Below, one piece after another: positions 4,517 to 7,597 of a stretch of DNA of 7,597 nucleotides; within the stretch, counting starts at the first letter, position 1; each line of letters starts with the position of its first letter. A program made the position numbers and the translations under genes. The DNA comes from DASPKS01 sp035628035 (GTDB lineage Bacteria; Bacteroidota; Rhodothermia; Rhodothermales; Rubricoccaceae). The notes below the pieces were generated by a model. The model did no database searches. It saw only the letters and a program-made list of their open reading frames with translations, and was not told the origin of the DNA. The stretch lies in NCBI GenBank assembly GCA_035628035.1, contig DASPKS010000247.1:1-7597 (forward strand), given 5' to 3'.

Positions 4517-6340
4517 TTACTTGAGCAGCGTCACGCGCCCGGCATCGCTGAAGCGCTCGCCGACCACGCGATAGACGTACAGCCCGCTGGGCAGGCCGTC
4601 CCCCTCGATCGTGAACGTCCGAGCCTCGCCGCCCTCAACAGGCCCGTCGAAGAGCACGCGGACCTCCCGGCCGAGGGCGTCGTAGAGCGCCACGCGGACG
4701 CGCTGCGTGCGCGCCACGCTCAGCGAGAACTGCGCCGTGGGGTTGAACGGGTTCGGGTACGCCGCCGAGAGCGCGTACGCCCCCGGCACGCCCACCGTCG
4801 CCTCCACCTCGGGGCTGTAGGCCGTCGTCCCGTCGAAGTCCACCTGCTTCAGGCGGAAGGTGTAGGCGCCCGGCGCGAGGCCAGCCAGGGTGTGCGTGTA
4901 CGTCTGCGCCTCGGTGGTCGTCCCGTGGCCGGGCACGAAGGCCACCGGCTCATACGCGTCGCCGGCCCGGCGCATCTGGACCTCGAACCCCGAGTTGTTC
5001 GTCTCGGACGCCGTCGCCCACCGGAGCGTCACGTCCTCCCCGGAGACCGCCGCGTCGAACGCCGTCAGCTCGACGGGGATGCCCCCGCTCGGGCTGTGGT
5101 AGGGGCCCTGTCCGATGGTGGAGCTGGGGCTCGGGCACGCGCAGTTGGGCGCGGTGAGGTTGGCCGAGAAGGAGGGGTTGAACCCGAGGTTGCCCGCCGT
5201 CACGTTTCCCGGGACCGTAACATTGGAGAAGTACGCCGACGAGGAAACCACGAAGGCAAAGGCCTGGAACGTGCCGCCGCCTCCGCGCCGGAAGATGCGC
5301 TCCGCTTGCGCGGGCGTCAGGCCCAGCTCGGAGAACGGGATGGCGAACTCGAAGCCGGTCTGGGGCGCGCCGGCGTTGTTGAACGCGAACGCCACGCTGG
5401 GACGACGGAAGAACGCGGGGTTTCCGTTGTTGTCGAGGCTGTCGGTGGGCCCGAGTTCGGGCGTCCCCGCCTGGTCGGTGGAGCCGAGGAAATCGGACGT
5501 GTTGGTGCCGACGAGCTTGGACGCGTCGAAGAAGACAGACGAAGACCCCCCGCCGGGGTTGATGGCGAACATGTAGTCCACCTCGAAGTCGGCGTCGTAC
5601 CCGTTGTTGCCGGTGTTGCCCATGTAGTGGCCGGCGTTCGGCACACCGCCAAGGTCAGTGCCGGCCGCTTCCCCGGTGACCTCGCTGAAGTCGAGCCACA
5701 GCCCGATCCCGTCGCTGCTCGCCGTGTTCAGCTTCCCCTTCAGCCCGATGAAGAGGGCGCCGTGCGTCAGCTCGGGGTAGTAGACGATCTGCGTGACGTC
5801 GATGTTGGGGCCGAACCCCATGTTGGTGTTGAGCTTCGTAGCGAGGGGGATGTACTGCGTGTCCGAGAGGTTGCCGTCGACGTTGGGGATGCGCACGAGC
5901 TGACCGCGGATCTCCCCGCCGGGGAACGCCGTGGTGTGGACGTTCACGTAGGCGAGCCCATTGCGGAGGGAGTCCACGAACGAAGGCCGCGGGTTGAGGT
6001 AGGTGTTGGCGGAGCGGTCCCAGCTCCCGCTCCTGTTGCCGGGCTCGAGGATGGCGTTGAGGCCCTGCACGATGGGCCCGTTCGAGCCGGTGGGGCCGCG
6101 GTGGATGTGGGACGCGGTGTACGGCGCCGTGAGGTCGTCGAACCCGCCGTCGACGAGGAGGAGGTCCGGGTTCGGGGAGGGGTTGTCCACGAACGCGACG
6201 GCGACGATGCCGCGGGCGGGGGAGCCGTTCGGCGGGACCTCGTTGGTGCCGCGGAGGACGGCGCCGAAGGTCTCGACGGTCTGGGCCTGGAGGGACGGCC
6301 CGAGCACGAGGAGGCCGATGAGTGTAGCAAAGCGGTACAT
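4517..6340 (-). CDS. Secreted CHRD-domain protein with type IX secretion sorting domain
   Basis: The product has 607 residues from the ATG at 6340, chosen because it begins a clear Sec signal peptide (MYRFATLIGLLVLGPSLQA, likely cleaved after A19). The frame stays open upstream, but that stretch looks non-coding. Residues about 24-149 form a CHRD (chordin-like) domain: RGTNEVPP, ASHIHRGP, and YVNVHTTAFPGGEIRGQL. Residues about 153-396 (DGNLSDTQY..., GIGLWLDFSE, FAIPFSELGL) form a beta-rich region, perhaps related to CBM9/DOMON-like domains; I do not recognise it firmly. Next come a short linker with C400 and C402, an Fn3-like domain (about 421-517, IPVELTAFDA...TASETNNSGFEV) and a C-terminal T9SS sorting domain (about 523-607, YPNPFNP, LYDALGREV, SGLYVYRV). 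It is probably secreted and anchored on the cell surface. Function is unknown. There is no Shine-Dalgarno; the leader is pyrimidine-rich. Confidence 0.88.
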   Translation of the reverse strand: MYRFATLIGLLVLGPSLQAQTVETFGAVLRGTNEVPPNGSPARGIVAVAFVDNPSPNPDLLLVDGGFDDLTAPYTASHIHRGPTGSNGPIVQGLNAILEPGNRSGSWDRSANTYLNPRPSFVDSLRNGLAYVNVHTTAFPGGEIRGQLVRIPNVDGNLSDTQYIPLATKLNTNMGFGPNIDVTQIVYYPELTHGALFIGLKGKLNTASSDGIGLWLDFSEVTGEAAGTDLGGVPNAGHYMGNTGNNGYDADFEVDYMFAINPGGGSSSVFFDASKLVGTNTSDFLGSTDQAGTPELGPTDSLDNNGNPAFFRRPSVAFAFNNAGAPQTGFEFAIPFSELGLTPAQAERIFRRGGGGTFQAFAFVVSSSAYFSNVTVPGNVTAGNLGFNPSFSANLTAPNCACPSPSSTIGQGPYHSPSGGIPVELTAFDAAVSGEDVTLRWATASETNNSGFEVQMRRAGDAYEPVAFVPGHGTTTEAQTYTHTLAGLAPGAYTFRLKQVDFDGTTAYSPEVEATVGVPGAYALSAAYPNPFNPTAQFSLSVARTQRVRVALYDALGREVRVLFDGPVEGGEARTFTIEGDGLPSGLYVYRVVGERFSDAGRVTLLK

Positions 6341-6405
6341 AGCTGGAGGGAGGTGAGCGGAAGAAAGCGGCGCCGGAGTGGCGTGCGAGGGATGCGCGGC
6401 GCTGC

Positions 6406-6417
6406 GGAAGCGCTTCC
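6406..6417. promoter_or_regulatory. Perfect 12-bp palindrome, LacI-family-like operator
   Basis: GGAAGCGCTTCC is a perfect palindrome with the central AAGCGCTT core and CG dyad typical of LacI/GalR-family operators. It lies 65 nt upstream of the secreted CHRD protein start (6340) and 110 nt upstream of rarA (6528), so the secreted protein gene is the more likely target. No LacI-type regulator is encoded in the window. Assignment is by pattern only. Confidence 0.4.
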
Positions 6418-6430
6418 AATCAACGACAGG

Positions 6431-6491
6431 TTCCCTTCCGGCGCAAGCGCAACGTTTGCGCGGCCCCCCACCCGGCGGAGGAGCTTTGCGC
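6431..6491. repeat. Cluster of GCGCAA / TTGCGC hexamers in the divergent intergenic region
   Basis: GCGCAA occurs twice in tandem (6431-6436 and 6437-6442). Its reverse complement TTGCGC occurs at 6446-6451 and 6486-6491, both within a longer TTTGCGC. The second and third copies form an inverted repeat with a 3-nt centre (6437-6451). The TTTG parts also resemble the 3' half of the Bacteroidota -7 element; AACGTTTG at 6441-6448 matches TAnnTTTG at all but the first base. The cluster may be a regulator site or part of the rarA promoter, but this is not established. Confidence 0.35.
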
Positions 6492-6527
6492 CCGCCGGTC
6501 GGTATCACCCGCCCTCTCCTGCTCCCC

Positions 6528-7597
6528 ATGCCCGACCTCTTCGCCCCCGCCGCCGAGGCGCGCCGCGCGGCCGGCGCCCCCCTTGCCGACCGCATGCGCC
6601 CCCGCACGCTCGACGAGTTCTTCGGGCAGGCGCACGTCCTCGGGGAAGGGAAGCTCCTCCGCCGCGCTGTCGAGGCCGACCGCGTGACGAGCCTCATCCT
6701 CTACGGGCCGCCGGGCTCGGGCAAGACCACCCTCGCGCGGATCATCGCCAACACCACGCGGAAGCACTTCGCCAGCCTCAACGCCGTGCTCGCCGGCGTG
6801 AAGGACATCCGCGAGCAGATCGCTTCGGCGCAGGAGCGGCAGCGCCTCCACGGACAAGGCACCATCCTCTTCGTCGACGAGGTGCACCGCTTCAACAAGG
6901 CGCAGCAGGACGCCCTCCTGCCGCACGTCGAGAACGGCACCGTCACCTTCATCGGGGCAACTACCGAGAACCCGTACTTCGAGGTGAACAAGGCGCTCGT
7001 CTCGCGCAGCCGGATCTTCGAGCTGAAGACGCTCACGGAGGAGGACCTCCGCGACGTGGCCCGCGCTACCCTGGCCGATGTGGAGCGCGGCTATGGCCAC
7101 CTCGACGTGGACATCACCGACGAGGCGCTCGACCATCTCGTCGACACCGCCAACGGAGACGCGCGCAACCTCCTCAACGCGCTCGAGCTCGCCGTCGAGA
7201 CCACGGCGCCCGACGAGGGCGGCGTCATCCGCGTGGACCTCGCCGTCGCCGAGGACTCCATCCAGCGCCGCGCCGTCCTCTACGACAAGGAGGGCGACAT
7301 CCACTTCGACACCATCTCGGCGTTCATCAAGAGCCTCCGCGGCTCCGACCCCGACGCCGCCCTCTACTGGATGGCCCGCATGGTCTACGCCGGCGAGGAC
7401 CCCCGCTTCATCTTCCGCCGCATGGTCATTTTCGCCGCCGAGGACGTCGGGCTGGCCGACCCTCGCGCCCTCCAGATCGCCATGGCCGCCGCCCAGGCGT
7501 TCGACTACGTCGGGATGCCCGAGGGCCAGTTCCACCTCGCCGAATGCTGCCTCTACCCCGCCACGGCCCCCAAGGGCAACTCGCTCTTCGCCTACTT
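6528..7597 (+). CDS. rarA: Replication-associated recombination protein A (AAA+ ATPase), 3' truncated
   Basis: The frame is open from the ATG at 6528 to the window edge and gives 356 complete codons of a family usually around 430-450 residues, so most of the protein is present. The N-terminal PLADRMRPRTLDEFFGQAHVLGEGK is the RarA/MgsA/WRNIP1 signature. Walker A GPPGSGKTT is at residues 60-68, Walker B ILFVDE at 113-118 leads into VHRFNKAQQDALLPHVENG, sensor 1 GATTENP is at 143-149, and the arginine-finger segment SRSR is at 159-162. GDARNLLNALELA is the sensor 2 region. The C-terminal part (SAFIKSLRGSDPDAALYWMARM, AAEDVGLADP) is the tetramerisation/MgsA domain. RarA acts at stalled replication forks with SSB and the recombination machinery. 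The leader is pyrimidine-rich (CCTCTCCTGCTCCCC) with no Shine-Dalgarno. It is divergent from the secreted protein gene and has no functional link to it that I can see. Confidence 0.95.
   Translation, partial: MPDLFAPAAEARRAAGAPLADRMRPRTLDEFFGQAHVLGEGKLLRRAVEADRVTSLILYGPPGSGKTTLARIIANTTRKHFASLNAVLAGVKDIREQIASAQERQRLHGQGTILFVDEVHRFNKAQQDALLPHVENGTVTFIGATTENPYFEVNKALVSRSRIFELKTLTEEDLRDVARATLADVERGYGHLDVDITDEALDHLVDTANGDARNLLNALELAVETTAPDEGGVIRVDLAVAEDSIQRRAVLYDKEGDIHFDTISAFIKSLRGSDPDAALYWMARMVYAGEDPRFIFRRMVIFAAEDVGLADPRALQIAMAAAQAFDYVGMPEGQFHLAECCLYPATAPKGNSLFAY

Noticed and set aside
6345..6354. A Shine-Dalgarno-like GGAGGGAGGT on the plus strand
   Set aside because: No plausible plus-strand coding frame follows at a suitable distance. 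It is the complement of the pyrimidine-rich leader of the minus-strand gene.
6341..6697. A 119-codon N-terminal extension of the secreted CHRD protein
   Set aside because: It would place the signal peptide in the middle of the protein and overlap the start of rarA. The ATG at 6340 gives a proper Sec signal at the N terminus.
6420..7535. A 371-codon open frame on the minus strand opposite rarA
   Set aside because: The rarA frame on the plus strand has all AAA+ motifs. The antisense translation is low-complexity, with no recognisable motif.

Overview
The window is about 7.6 kb of compact, very GC-rich bacterial chromosome with eight protein genes (two cut by the window edges) and no RNA genes, CRISPR array or mobile element that I can see. 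The 607-residue secreted protein at 4517-6340 ends in a type IX secretion (Por) sorting domain with the YPNPFNP motif, which places the organism in the Bacteroidota/FCB group. High GC, the SGLYVYRV...GRVTLLK style of tail and mostly absent Shine-Dalgarno sequences suggest Rhodothermota (Rhodothermales, perhaps Rubricoccaceae-like). That placement is inference.

Layout. (1) 1-730, plus strand: the C-terminal 242 residues of a beta-lactamase-fold serine hydrolase with a DUF3471-like tail. (2) 716-2480, minus strand: a close-packed run of HIT protein, EcsA-like ABC ATPase and dephospho-CoA kinase (coaE), transcribed in that order. coaE ends 15 bp inside the 3' end of the convergent hydrolase gene. 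(3) 2624-4447, plus strand: three very tightly packed genes (2-nt and 7-nt gaps) encoding a 6-pyruvoyltetrahydropterin synthase, GTP cyclohydrolase I and a short-chain reductase resembling bacterial sepiapterin reductase. (4) 4453-4499: a strong hairpin between convergent genes. (5) 4517-6340, minus strand: a secreted CHRD-domain protein with a T9SS sorting domain. (6) 6341-6527: a divergent intergenic region with a perfect 12-bp LacI-type palindrome and a cluster of GCGCAA/TTGCGC repeats. (7) 6528 to the right edge, plus strand: rarA, encoding a AAA+ replication-repair ATPase.

The most interesting unit is the plus-strand trio. GTP cyclohydrolase I makes dihydroneopterin triphosphate, PTPS converts it to 6-pyruvoyltetrahydropterin, and sepiapterin reductase reduces that to tetrahydrobiopterin. 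All three steps appear in one operon, and the PTPS carries the Cys-x5-HGH motif of true (eukaryote-type) PTPS rather than the Cys-x3-HGH of queuosine QueD. The window therefore probably encodes a complete bacterial tetrahydrobiopterin pathway, which routine annotation would likely label as queD, folE and a generic SDR oxidoreductase.
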